Positions 34,054-42,702 of a stretch of DNA of 64,000 nucleotides are shown here, in pieces; within the stretch, counting starts at the first letter, position 1; every line of letters begins with the position of its first letter. Position numbers and translations under genes: made by a program. Under the pieces are notes generated by a model. The model was not told the DNA's origin. It saw nothing but the letters and a program-made list of their open reading frames with translations, and did not search any database. Source of the DNA: IDS-8 sp964607425 (GTDB lineage: Bacteria; Pseudomonadota; Gammaproteobacteria; Steroidobacterales; Woeseiaceae); contig CAZSKQ010000008.1 of the NCBI GenBank assembly GCA_964607425.1, positions 4,628-68,627 of the forward strand, read 5' to 3'.

Positions 34054-34498
34054 CGAAGGCACCCTCGAGGTCGGCGCCATCATGGAGCTGCTCCCGCACC
34101 GCTATCCGTTCCTGCTCATCGACAGGGTGGTCGAGGTCCGGCCGGGTGAGTCCATCACCGCACTCAAGAACGTGACCATTAACGAGCCGTTTTTCCAGGG
34201 CCATTTTCCCGGACGGCCGGTGATGCCGGGCGTGCTGATCGTCGAGGCGATGGCGCAGGCCGGCGGAGTCCTGTCGTACATGACCAGCCGCGACCGCGAT
34301 CCCGACCTCATCTATTACCTCGCGGGCGTGGACGGCGCGCGCTTCCGGCGTCCCGTCGTGCCGGGCGACCGCCTCGAGATCCGCGCCGTCGTCGACAAGG
34401 TCCGCCGCGGCATCTGGTTTTATTCCTGCGAGGCGAAAGTCGCGGGCGAGACGGCGGTGACCGCCAGTATCATGTGCGCGCCGGGAGCGGCGGCGTGA
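34043..34498 (+). CDS. fabZ: 3-hydroxyacyl-ACP dehydratase FabZ
   Basis: FabZ dehydrates beta-hydroxyacyl-ACP in fatty acid elongation and competes with LpxA/LpxD for hydroxyacyl-ACP. The hot-dog fold protein has the catalytic His in LPHRYPFLLIDRV and the Glu in GVLIVEAMAQAGG, with the usual GHFPGRPVMPG before it. I prefer ATG 34043 (151 residues) because AGAGGA lies 11 nt upstream; ATG 34031 would add four residues but sits directly on that purine run. The end overlaps lpxA by 4 nt (GTGA). Confidence 0.95.
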   Translation: MKDSEGTLEVGAIMELLPHRYPFLLIDRVVEVRPGESITALKNVTINEPFFQGHFPGRPVMPGVLIVEAMAQAGGVLSYMTSRDRDPDLIYYLAGVDGARFRRPVVPGDRLEIRAVVDKVRRGIWFYSCEAKVAGETAVTASIMCAPGAAA

Positions 34499-35268
34499 GC
34501 GTGCACGCGACCGCCGTTGTCGCCGAATCGGCCGTGGTGGCCGACGACGCCGACATCGGGCCCTACGCGGTCATCGGCGAGCACGTCGAGATAGGCAGTG
34601 GCACGCGCATTGGCAGCCACGTCGTGGTGCAGGGCCCCACGCGCATCGGCCGGGACAACCGCATCTATCCTTTCTCATCCATTGGCGACGATCCCCAGGA
34701 CAAGAAATACGCCGGCGAGGCGACCAGGCTCACTATCGGTGACCGGAACACGATCCGTGAATACTGCACGATCAGCCGCGGCACCGTGCAGGACGCGGGC
34801 GAGACGGTGGTTGGCGACGACAACTGGATCATGGCCTACGTGCACATCGCACACGATTGCCGTATCGGTAACCAGACGATCTTCGCCAACAATGCGACGC
34901 TCGGCGGCCACGTGCACGTCGGCGACTGGGTCATCTTTGCCGGCTTTTCAGGTGCGCACCAGTTCTGCCGCATCGGCGCGCACAGTTTTCTCGGCATGTA
35001 CGCCGGTGTGAACCGCGACGTGCCGGCTTACCTGATGATTGCCGGCCAGCCGGCGGTGCCGCGCGGGATCAACAGCGAGGGCCTGAAACGTCGCGGCTTC
35101 ACGCCGGAGCAGATCCGCAACATCAAGAACGCCTACCGACTCGTCTACCGCAAAGGCCTGAAGCTCGACGCCGCCATTGCCGAAATCGAGACGCTGGTGC
35201 CGACGCAGCCGGAGCTCCGCATCTTCCTCGAGTCGCTCATCAGCTCCGAACGCGGCCTGACCCGCTAA
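34495..35268 (+). CDS. lpxA: UDP-N-acetylglucosamine acyltransferase
   Basis: LpxA catalyses the first step of lipid A synthesis. The GTG at 34495 overlaps the fabZ stop and gives a 257-residue protein, close to E. coli LpxA (262). The N-terminal two-thirds is a left-handed beta-helix of hexapeptide repeats; the catalytic His is in YVHIAHDCRIGN (about 117-128), and the C-terminal helical domain includes RRGFTPEQIRNIKNAYR. The order lpxD-fabZ-lpxA-lpxB is the standard lipid A cluster. Confidence 0.96.
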   Translation: MSVHATAVVAESAVVADDADIGPYAVIGEHVEIGSGTRIGSHVVVQGPTRIGRDNRIYPFSSIGDDPQDKKYAGEATRLTIGDRNTIREYCTISRGTVQDAGETVVGDDNWIMAYVHIAHDCRIGNQTIFANNATLGGHVHVGDWVIFAGFSGAHQFCRIGAHSFLGMYAGVNRDVPAYLMIAGQPAVPRGINSEGLKRRGFTPEQIRNIKNAYRLVYRKGLKLDAAIAEIETLVPTQPELRIFLESLISSERGLTR

Positions 35269-35276
35269 AGTCGCCA

Positions 35277-36431
35277 ATGAGCCTTCGCATCGCATTGGTC
35301 GCCGGCGAGGCGTCCGGCGACCAGCTCGGCGGGGGCCTCGTGCGCGAGCTGAAGCGGCTGGAGCCGGACCTCGAATGCGAAGGCGTTGCCGGCCCGGCCA
35401 TGGCGGAGGCCGGGTGCTCGGTAGTCGCCGATGCCTCGGCGCTGGCGGTGATGGGCCTGGTCGAGCCGCTGCGCGAGATTCCGCGGTTGCTCAAGCTGCG
35501 GCGCGAGCTTGTCCGCCGCTGGACGGCATCAAGACCGGCGGTGTTCGTCGGCATCGATTCCCCCGACTTCAACCTGGGGCTCGAGATCGCGCTCAAGCGC
35601 GCCGGCATCCGCACGGTGCAGTACGTGAGTCCTTCCGTGTGGGCGTGGCGGCAGGGCCGCATTGCGAAGATCGCCCGCGCGGTCGACCGGGTCCTGTGCC
35701 TGCTGCCGTTCGAAAAGGCGTTCTACGACGCGCACGGCGTCGCCGCGGATTTCGTTGGCCACCCGCTTGCCGACCGCCTGGAGCCGGGACCACCGGACGT
35801 GGACCTGCGGCAAACGTTCGGTCTCACGGCGTCCTGCGTCGTCGCCGTGCTGCCGGGCAGCCGCGCGAGCGAAGTCGCGCGCCTGGGGCCCGTGTTTGCA
35901 AAGGCCTGCCGCCGCCTGCTCGAACGCCGGCCGGATACCGGGTTCATCGCGCCCATGGCAAGCGGCGCGCTGTGTGAGCGTTTCGAAGGTATCCTGGAAG
36001 AGGCCGGCGTTGCCTCGCATTTCCGGCTGCAGGACGGCAACGCGCACGCCGCGATGTGCGCGGCCGACGTGGTCCTGCTCGCGTCCGGCACCGCCGCGCT
36101 GGAGGCGGCGCTCCTCGGCCGACCGATCGTCGCCGCGTACCGCCTGGCACCGCTGACCTACGCGCTGGCGCGGAGCCTCAAGCTCGTCAAGGTGCGGCAT
36201 TTCACGCTGCCGAACCTGCTGACGGAGGAGCCGCTGGTGCCGGAGTTTCTCCAGGGCGCGGCAAGCCCGGAGGCGTTGAGCGACTCGCTGGAAGCTTTGC
36301 TGCGGGATCCGGAGCGGCGCGCGGACATCGGCCGGGAGTTCGCGCAGCTCCGGGACAAACTGGCGAGGGGCGCCGATCGCCTGGCCGCACAGGCGGTCCT
36401 CGAGCTGGCGGCTCGACGACAAGGACAGTGA
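35277..36431 (+). CDS. lpxB: Lipid A disaccharide synthase
   Basis: LpxB joins UDP-diacylglucosamine to lipid X to make the disaccharide backbone, at the inner face of the inner membrane. The 384-residue GT19 glycosyltransferase has GEASGDQLGGGL near the start, YVSPSVWAWRQGR (about 120-132), VLPGSRASEV, and LASGTAALEAALLG (about 265-278), all family motifs. It is the last gene of the lipid A block; a 430-nt intergenic stretch follows before rnhB. Confidence 0.96.
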   Translation: MSLRIALVAGEASGDQLGGGLVRELKRLEPDLECEGVAGPAMAEAGCSVVADASALAVMGLVEPLREIPRLLKLRRELVRRWTASRPAVFVGIDSPDFNLGLEIALKRAGIRTVQYVSPSVWAWRQGRIAKIARAVDRVLCLLPFEKAFYDAHGVAADFVGHPLADRLEPGPPDVDLRQTFGLTASCVVAVLPGSRASEVARLGPVFAKACRRLLERRPDTGFIAPMASGALCERFEGILEEAGVASHFRLQDGNAHAAMCAADVVLLASGTAALEAALLGRPIVAAYRLAPLTYALARSLKLVKVRHFTLPNLLTEEPLVPEFLQGAASPEALSDSLEALLRDPERRADIGREFAQLRDKLARGADRLAAQAVLELAARRQGQ

Positions 36432-36592
36432 CAGCACGATCGACGCGAGGTCAGCAGGGCCGTGTCGGGCGGCGTCAACTGAGTGCCGCTGAAGTAAAGG
36501 AGTGCCAGGCGGCCGCTGTCCGCTTGGGGTATACGCCTGCCCGGAGAAGAGCGGCAAGAACCTGATCTGCAGGAGGCGCTTAACGCCGCGGG

Positions 36593-36703
36593 GTCGCGCG
36601 CGATGCGCGCTCGCGCAAAGGGCGCCGGGCCGTGGCATCGCGCGATGCGCGCTCCTACGACAGCCGCGGGCGCCGAGGTGTCGGGCGCAATGCGTGCTCC
36701 TGC
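36593..36703 (-). repeat. Three REP-like palindromes in the same orientation
   Basis: The lpxB-rnhB intergenic region (36432-36861) contains three family members read on the minus strand, with GCTC or GCTCCTAC-type ends at about 36612, 36658 and 36702. The first two keep the GCGCGC palindrome; the third is degenerate. The remaining sequence, 36432-36592, shows nothing I recognise. Confidence 0.6.
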
Positions 36704-36719
36704 AGCGTAACCGGGCATG

Positions 36720-36748
36720 TTCATGCCGCCGATGGGGGCGGGTATACT
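36720..36748 (+). promoter_or_regulatory. Possible promoter of rnhB-dnaE
   Basis: TATACT at 36743-36748 is a good -10 box; TTCATG at 36720-36725 lies 17 nt upstream but matches the -35 consensus poorly. It would give a leader of about 105 nt. Confidence 0.35.
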
Positions 36749-36861
36749 TCCGGCATCACAGCCAAGGAGTCTTCACAACCGTCTCTTCGGCAGCCGGTTG
36801 AGGGCCAAACCGCGCTAAAAGTCGCTGCCGTGCGCCGCGAGCGCCACATAACTGGGGATAA

Positions 36862-37515
36862 ATGCAGGGAACAGCCTCCAAACGTGGAGCAGCGCTGGTG
36901 GCCGGCGTCGACGAAGCGGGCCGCGGGCCGCTGGCGGGCCCCGTCGTCGCCGCCGCGGTCATCCTGGACCGGGGGCGCCGGATCAACGGCCTGCGGGACT
37001 CCAAGCAACTGGACGCCGAGACCCGCGAGAAGCTCGCCCGCGCGATCGAGCGGCGGGCGCTCGCCTGGTCGGTGGCCTGGGCCGACGCCGCCGAAATCGA
37101 TAGCCTGAACATCCTGGGCGCCACCTGGCTCGCCATGCGGCGCGCGATCCTGGGTTTGCGCGTGCGGCCGCAGGCGGTCGACGTCGACGGCAACTGCTTG
37201 CCCGATCTCCGCTTCAACGGTGTAGCCCTGCCGGGCACCGCGATCGTCGGCGGCGACGACAAGGTGCGGGCGATCAGCGCGGCGTCGATCATCGCCAAGG
37301 TGCACCGCGACCGCATCATGTGCGCGCTCGACCGGATCTACCCGGATTACGGCTTCAGCCGCCACAAAGGTTACGCGACGCCGGAGCATCGCGACTGCAT
37401 CCTGCGCTTCGGGCCGTGCCAGCAGCACCGCCAGAGCTTCCGGCCGTTCCGCCCGCTCGATGACTGCGAGCTCGAGGATTGGGAGCCCGGCGACCGCGAA
37501 GAGGTCCTCGCCTAG
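36862..37515 (+). CDS. rnhB: Ribonuclease HII
   Basis: RNase HII nicks DNA at misincorporated ribonucleotides and removes RNA from hybrids. The 217-residue protein has the catalytic Asp-Glu pair in VAGVDEAGRGPLAGP (about 14-28), the DSKQL motif, and the third/fourth acidic residues around VDVDGN and the IIAKVHRDR helix. Its TAG stop and the dnaE GTG start share one nucleotide (37515). rnhB-dnaE pairing is common in proteobacteria. Confidence 0.95.
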   Translation: MQGTASKRGAALVAGVDEAGRGPLAGPVVAAAVILDRGRRINGLRDSKQLDAETREKLARAIERRALAWSVAWADAAEIDSLNILGATWLAMRRAILGLRVRPQAVDVDGNCLPDLRFNGVALPGTAIVGGDDKVRAISAASIIAKVHRDRIMCALDRIYPDYGFSRHKGYATPEHRDCILRFGPCQQHRQSFRPFRPLDDCELEDWEPGDREEVLA

Positions 37516-40500
37516 TGCACCCGTTCGTCCACCTGCACCTGCACACGGAGTACTCGCTGGTCGACGGCACCGTGCGCATACCGGCACTCATGGCGCGCTG
37601 CGAGGAACTCGAGCAGCCGGCGGTTGCGCTGACCGACCAGGGCAACCTCTTCGGGCTGGTCAAGTTCTTCCAGAAGGCGCTCGCCCGCGGTATCAAGCCG
37701 ATCATCGGGGTCGACCTGAAGATCGCCGACCCGGAAGACCCCGCACGTCCGGTCAGTCTCGTGCTGCTGTGCCAGAACCGCGACGGCTACCGCAACCTGT
37801 CCCGCCTGGTGACCCGCTCCTACCTCGAAGGCCAGCAGCGCGGCATCGCGATGGTGCAGCGCGAATGGCTGCAGGAGCCGGAGTGCCGCGGCCTTATCGC
37901 GCTGTCAGGTCCCGGGAGCGACGTGGGCCGCGCGCTGGTCAAAGGCCGGCCTGAGCTCGCGGATTCGCACCTGCGGCACTGGCAGGCGGTGTTCGACGGC
38001 CGTTATTACCTCGAGCTGACCCGCGCCGGCCGGCGCCACGACGAGGAACACCTGCAACAGGCGCTCACGCTGGCCGATGAGCGCGGGCTGCCGGTGGTCG
38101 CGACCAACGACGTGCGTTTCCTGGACAAGGATGATTTCGACGTGCACGAAGCGCGGGTCTGCATCCAGCAGGGCCGGAGCCTTGCGGACACGGATCGACC
38201 GCGGGAGTACAGCCGCGAGCAATACCTGAAGGACACCGCCGCCATGCGGGCGCTCTTCAGCGATGTGCCGGAGGCGCTCGAGAACGCAACGTTGATCGCG
38301 CGCCGCTGCAGCCTCGACCTGAAGCTCGGGCAGACGTTCCTGCCGGCCTTTCCCGTGCCGAAGGGCCGGACGACGGAGGAGTACCTGCGGACGGAGGCGG
38401 AGGCCGGACTCGCGCGCGTGCTCGCGCGCCGCTCCGCGAAGCAGCCGGCCGAGACGGACGATGGCTCGGCGGCCTACCGGCGGCGCCTCGAAGAGGAACT
38501 CGCGGTCATCTGCGAGATGGGCTTCGCCGGCTATTTCCTGATCGTCGCGGACTTCATCCGCTGGGCGCGGGAAGAGAAGATCCCGGTCGGCCCGGGACGC
38601 GGCTCCGGCGCCGGTTCGCTGGTCGCCTACGTCCTCGGTATCACCGATCTCGATCCGCTGGAGCACGACCTCCTGTTCGAGCGCTTCCTGAATCCGGAAC
38701 GGGTCTCGATGCCGGACTTCGACATCGATTTCTGCATGGAAGGCCGCGACCGCGTCATCGAATACGTAGCGGAGCGCTACGGGCGTGACCGCGTCTCGCA
38801 GATCATCACCTGCGGCACCATGGCGGCGAAAGCGGTGATCCGCGATGCCGGCCGCGTGCTTGGCCAGCCGTACGGCTTCGTCGACCGGATCGCGAAGCAG
38901 GTGCCGTTCGAGGTCGGTATGACGCTCGACAAAGCGATGGAAACCGAGCCGGAGCTGGCCGCGATGTACCGCGATGACGAGGAGGTCCGCTCCATTATCG
39001 ATCTCGCGCGTTCCCTGGAGGGCCTGGTGCGGAACGCCGGCAAGCACGCCGGCGGCGTGGTTATCGCCCCGGCGCCGCTGACGGAGTTCACGCCGCTCTT
39101 CTGCGAAGAGGGCGGGGCACACGTCGTGACGCAGCTCGACAAGGACGACGTGGAGGCGGCGGGCCTCGTCAAGTTCGACTTCCTCGGCTTGAAGACGCTG
39201 ACGATCATCGACTGGGCGGTCAAGATCGTAAACGCGCGGCAGCCGGATTCCCCGCTCGACATCAGTGCGATCCCGATGCACGACGAGAAGACCTTCGAGC
39301 TGCTGCGCGACTGCAACACTACCGCCGTGTTCCAGCTCGAATCGCGCGGTATGCGCGATCTGGTCAAGCGGCTGAGGCCGGACTGCTTCGACGACCTGGT
39401 CGCGCTCGTGGCCCTGTTCCGGCCCGGCCCGCTGCAGTCCGGGATGGTCGACGACTTCGTGACCCGCAAGCACGACCTCAGCCATTCGGAAATCGATTAC
39501 CTGCACCCCGATCTTGCGCCGGTGCTGAAGCCGACCTACGGCGTCATCCTGTACCAGGAGCAGGTGATGCAAATCGCGCAGGTGCTCGCCGGCTACACCC
39601 TCGGCAGCGCCGATCTCCTGCGTCGCGCGATGGGCAAGAAAAAGCCGGAGGAGATGGCGAAGCAGCGCGAAGTGTTCGTGACAGGCGCCTGCGAGCGCGG
39701 GGTCCCGGAGCGCACCGCGACCCACATCTTCGACCTGATGGAGAAGTTCGCTGGCTACGGCTTCAACAAGTCGCATTCCGCGGCGTATGCGCTGCTCGCC
39801 TACCAGACGGCGTACCTGAAAGCGCATTATCCCGCGGCGTTCACGGCAGCGGGCATGAGCGCCGACCTCGACAACACCGATCGGCTGGTGCTCCTCAAGG
39901 ACGACTGCCGCGGCTTGAACCTCAAGCTCGAACCGCCCTCCATCAATCGCTCGGGCTACCAGTTCGACGTGCCCGACCCGAAGACCATCCTGTACGGCCT
40001 CGGCGCGATCAAGGGGGTAGGGCGCGGCGCGGTCGAAGCGATCGTGACCGAGCGGGAGCGCGGCGGCAGGTTTTCGAGCCTGGACGACCTCTGCCGGCGC
40101 GTCGACGTGGAAAAGCTCAACCGCCGCGCGCTGGAAGCCATGATCAAAGCCGGCGCGTTCGATGAGTTCGGGTTCAGCCGCCGGGCGCTCATGGAGCGGC
40201 TGCCGACAGCGCTGAAGCGCGCGGAGCAGCAGGCGCGTGCCGCGGAAGCCGGCCAGGACGACCTGTTTGGCCTCGGCGAGCCGGCGCCCGCGCCGCTGCT
40301 GGAGGAAGCGATTCCCGAGCTGCAGGAATGGAGCGATCGCGAACGTCTCGCGCACGAGAAAGATGCGCTGGGACTGTACCTGACGGGGCATCCCTTCAAT
40401 GCCGTCCGCCACGATGCCCGCTACTTCGTCGACGCAAAACTGGCCGATCTCGCATCCGAGCCCCCGCCGCCGTCCAACGGCGAGCGCCCGTTCGCACAAG

Positions 40501-41018
40501 CGCGCCGCGAGGTGACGATCGCCGGGCTGGTGATGGACGTCCGCAAGCGCGGCAACCGCGTCAGCGTTACCCTGGACGATGACAGCGGCCGGCTGGAGGT
40601 GAGTCTCTTCAACGAGGGTTTCCAGGAATTCAAACACCTGCTGGTCAAGGACGAGATCATCGTCGTCACCGGCACCTTGCGCTACGACGATTTCATCGGG
40701 GGTTGGCAGGTGAACGCAAAAGAGGTCCAGCCGATCGACAAGGTGATCGAGGCGCGCGCCAGGCGCATGGTGCTGTCGCTGTTGCCGAACGGGCAGGGGC
40801 AGCGGGTGCTCACGTTACTGCACGACCTGCTCCTGCCGTATCGCGAGGGCAGTTGCGACGTCGCGGTCCAGTACACCGGCCAGAGTGCAGCGGGGCGGCT
40901 GGATCTCGGCAAGGAATGGAGCGTCCGCCCCAGCCGCGAGCTGCGCGACAAGCTGACCGAGCTCCTCGGCAGGAACAGCGTGCGCCTCGTCTACGCACCG
41001 CCCCAAGAGCCCCTGTAG
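37515..41018 (+). CDS. dnaE: DNA polymerase III subunit alpha
   Basis: DnaE is the replicative polymerase. The 1167-residue protein (E. coli 1160) begins with the PHP domain (HLHLHTEYSLVDG), has the three catalytic aspartates in MPDFDIDFC (about 399-407) and VKFDFLGLKT (about 555), the beta-clamp region, a helix-hairpin-helix, and a C-terminal OB domain (VTIAGLVMDVRKRGNRV). The start is GTG 37515, overlapping rnhB; the upstream ATG is only rnhB read in another frame. The TAG stop is part of a REP-like GTAGGAG element, so the last codons of the gene abut the repeat directly. Confidence 0.97.
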   Translation: MHPFVHLHLHTEYSLVDGTVRIPALMARCEELEQPAVALTDQGNLFGLVKFFQKALARGIKPIIGVDLKIADPEDPARPVSLVLLCQNRDGYRNLSRLVTRSYLEGQQRGIAMVQREWLQEPECRGLIALSGPGSDVGRALVKGRPELADSHLRHWQAVFDGRYYLELTRAGRRHDEEHLQQALTLADERGLPVVATNDVRFLDKDDFDVHEARVCIQQGRSLADTDRPREYSREQYLKDTAAMRALFSDVPEALENATLIARRCSLDLKLGQTFLPAFPVPKGRTTEEYLRTEAEAGLARVLARRSAKQPAETDDGSAAYRRRLEEELAVICEMGFAGYFLIVADFIRWAREEKIPVGPGRGSGAGSLVAYVLGITDLDPLEHDLLFERFLNPERVSMPDFDIDFCMEGRDRVIEYVAERYGRDRVSQIITCGTMAAKAVIRDAGRVLGQPYGFVDRIAKQVPFEVGMTLDKAMETEPELAAMYRDDEEVRSIIDLARSLEGLVRNAGKHAGGVVIAPAPLTEFTPLFCEEGGAHVVTQLDKDDVEAAGLVKFDFLGLKTLTIIDWAVKIVNARQPDSPLDISAIPMHDEKTFELLRDCNTTAVFQLESRGMRDLVKRLRPDCFDDLVALVALFRPGPLQSGMVDDFVTRKHDLSHSEIDYLHPDLAPVLKPTYGVILYQEQVMQIAQVLAGYTLGSADLLRRAMGKKKPEEMAKQREVFVTGACERGVPERTATHIFDLMEKFAGYGFNKSHSAAYALLAYQTAYLKAHYPAAFTAAGMSADLDNTDRLVLLKDDCRGLNLKLEPPSINRSGYQFDVPDPKTILYGLGAIKGVGRGAVEAIVTERERGGRFSSLDDLCRRVDVEKLNRRALEAMIKAGAFDEFGFSRRALMERLPTALKRAEQQARAAEAGQDDLFGLGEPAPAPLLEEAIPELQEWSDRERLAHEKDALGLYLTGHPFNAVRHDARYFVDAKLADLASEPPPPSNGERPFAQARREVTIAGLVMDVRKRGNRVSVTLDDDSGRLEVSLFNEGFQEFKHLLVKDEIIVVTGTLRYDDFIGGWQVNAKEVQPIDKVIEARARRMVLSLLPNGQGQRVLTLLHDLLLPYREGSCDVAVQYTGQSAAGRLDLGKEWSVRPSRELRDKLTELLGRNSVRLVYAPPQEPL

Positions 41019-41118
41019 GAGCGCGCATTGCGCGCGATGCTACTTTTCTCCGCCTGGGCATCGTGCCCGATGCCACGTTTCTATGCCAAGGGACCGCGCG
41101 CAATGCGCGCCCCTTCGG
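41015..41118. repeat. REP-like inverted pair between dnaE and accA
   Basis: A forward element GTAGGAGCGCGCATTGCGCGCGATGC begins at 41015 and supplies the dnaE stop codon (TAG 41016-41018). An inverted, somewhat degenerate partner runs to about 41114 (CCGCGCGCAATGCGCGCCCC). The remainder up to accA (41119-41209) shows no gene. Confidence 0.75.
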
Positions 41119-41209
41119 TCCTCCTTGTGACTCATGCATTGCGGCGCGCGTTTCAGCTTGTGTACAGTGGCCGGGCGCCGTCACGAGGCGGCAGCGATAA
41201 AGGACGCCA

Positions 41210-42166
41210 ATGGACCTGAAATTCCTCGATTTCGAACAGCCGATCGCGGAGCTGGAGGCCAAGATCGCCGAGCTGCGGATGGTCGGCGACGATTCCGAAG
41301 TCAATATCAGCGACGAAATCGCGAAGCTCAAGGGCAAGCTCGAAGGGTTGACCCGGGGTATTTTCTCGAAGCTCTCGCCATGGCAGGTCGCGCAGGTCGC
41401 CCGGCACCCGATGCGGCCCTATACGCTGGATTACCTCGAGGTGCTGGCGCCCGATTTCCAGGAACTGCACGGCGATCGCATGTACGCGGACGACCCGGCC
41501 ATCGTCGCCGGCATCGGTCGCCTCGACGGGCGCGCGGTCATGTTCATCGGCCACCAGAAAGGCCGCGATACCAAGGAGCGCGTCCGCCGCAACTACGGCA
41601 TGCCGAAGCCGGAAGGCTATCGCAAGGCGCAGCGCCTGATGCAGATGGCGGAGAAATATTCGCTGCCTATCGTGACGCTGATCGATACGCCGGGCGCGTA
41701 TCCCGGTATCGGCGCCGAGGAACGCGGCCAGAGCGAGGCTATTGCGAAGAGCCTCTACATCATGGCGGGGCTCCGCACCCCGATCGTCAGCGTCGTGATC
41801 GGCGAAGGCGGTTCCGGCGGCGCGCTCGCCATCGGCGTTGCCGACCGCCTGCTCATGCTGCAGTACAGCATTTATTCCGTGATCTCACCGGAAGGCTGCG
41901 CGTCCATTCTCTGGAAAAGCGCGGAGAAAGCCGAAGAGGCGGCCGAAGCAATGCGCATCACCGCCGCAAGCCTGAACGAATTCGGCCTTGTCGACGAAGT
42001 GCTGCCCGAGCCGCTGGGCGCCGCGCACCGCGATCCCAAGGCGATGGCGGAGGTACTCCGCAACGCGCTCCTGAAGCACCTCGACGATCTTGAACGCCTC
42101 GACCCCGGGGAGCTCCTGCAGCAGCGCCAGGCAAAAATCGGCTCGTTCGGCCGCTACAAGGAATAG
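41210..42166 (+). CDS. accA: Acetyl-CoA carboxylase carboxyltransferase subunit alpha
   Basis: AccA, with AccD, transfers CO2 from biotin to acetyl-CoA to give malonyl-CoA. The 318-residue length matches E. coli (319). It has the N-terminal MDLKFLDFEQPIAELEAKI helix, RNYGMPKPEGYRKA, and the oxyanion-hole region TPGAYPGIGAEERGQ. It follows dnaE as in most gammaproteobacteria, separated here by REP elements. In many relatives tilS comes next; here three minus-strand genes intervene. Confidence 0.97.
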   Translation: MDLKFLDFEQPIAELEAKIAELRMVGDDSEVNISDEIAKLKGKLEGLTRGIFSKLSPWQVAQVARHPMRPYTLDYLEVLAPDFQELHGDRMYADDPAIVAGIGRLDGRAVMFIGHQKGRDTKERVRRNYGMPKPEGYRKAQRLMQMAEKYSLPIVTLIDTPGAYPGIGAEERGQSEAIAKSLYIMAGLRTPIVSVVIGEGGSGGALAIGVADRLLMLQYSIYSVISPEGCASILWKSAEKAEEAAEAMRITAASLNEFGLVDEVLPEPLGAAHRDPKAMAEVLRNALLKHLDDLERLDPGELLQQRQAKIGSFGRYKE

Positions 42167-42225
42167 CTCCCTCCCTGCTCCCGCGGGCAAGCGGCCACAA
42201 AAAGACGTTACTCTCGCCGGCCGGC

Positions 42226-42702
42226 TCAGGAAAGAACAGCGGGCTTCCTGATCATCAGCCAGAAAATCGCGAGCACGCCCGCGAACGCCGGGAAGCCGAA
42301 CGCGAACCACCACCAGAAGAGCGTGTGATACTGCCGCGGCAGCGGCGCACTTGCCGTGACCGCTTCCAGCGCCAGGTTGCGCATCCGGACCTGCATCCAC
42401 ACCACCGGCAGCCAGAAGGCGCCGACGAAGACGTAGAGCAGGAGCGACAGCAGTATCCAACCCTCGAAGAGCGGATACCCGCGGATCATTGCAAGCGCCA
42501 CACCCGTAACCGGCTGCAACACCACGGCGGTCGCCGTGAAGAGATAATCCGCCACGACCACGATGCGCGAGACGCCGGCTATCGTGCCGACGTCGCCCGT
42601 CAGGTGCGCGCGCAGCATGAAAAAGGCAATCCCGGCCCCGGTTCCGAGGAGCACGGACGCACCGATCACGTGCACGTACTTCAGCAGGAAGTACGCCGTC
42701 AC
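42226..42702 (-). CDS. DUF2269-family integral membrane protein
   Basis: A 158-residue membrane protein with four likely helices. It begins VTAYFLLKYVHVIGASVLLGTGAGIAFF and carries a conserved-looking His near the first helix and GYPLFEGWILLSLLLYVFVG in the third, a pattern I associate with DUF2269. The start GTG at 42702 overlaps the stop of the SDR-DoxX gene by 4 nt. No function is established; linkage to redox proteins suggests a role with quinones, heme or membrane redox state, but that is inference. Confidence 0.72.
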   Translation of the reverse strand: MTAYFLLKYVHVIGASVLLGTGAGIAFFMLRAHLTGDVGTIAGVSRIVVVADYLFTATAVVLQPVTGVALAMIRGYPLFEGWILLSLLLYVFVGAFWLPVVWMQVRMRNLALEAVTASAPLPRQYHTLFWWWFAFGFPAFAGVLAIFWLMIRKPAVLS

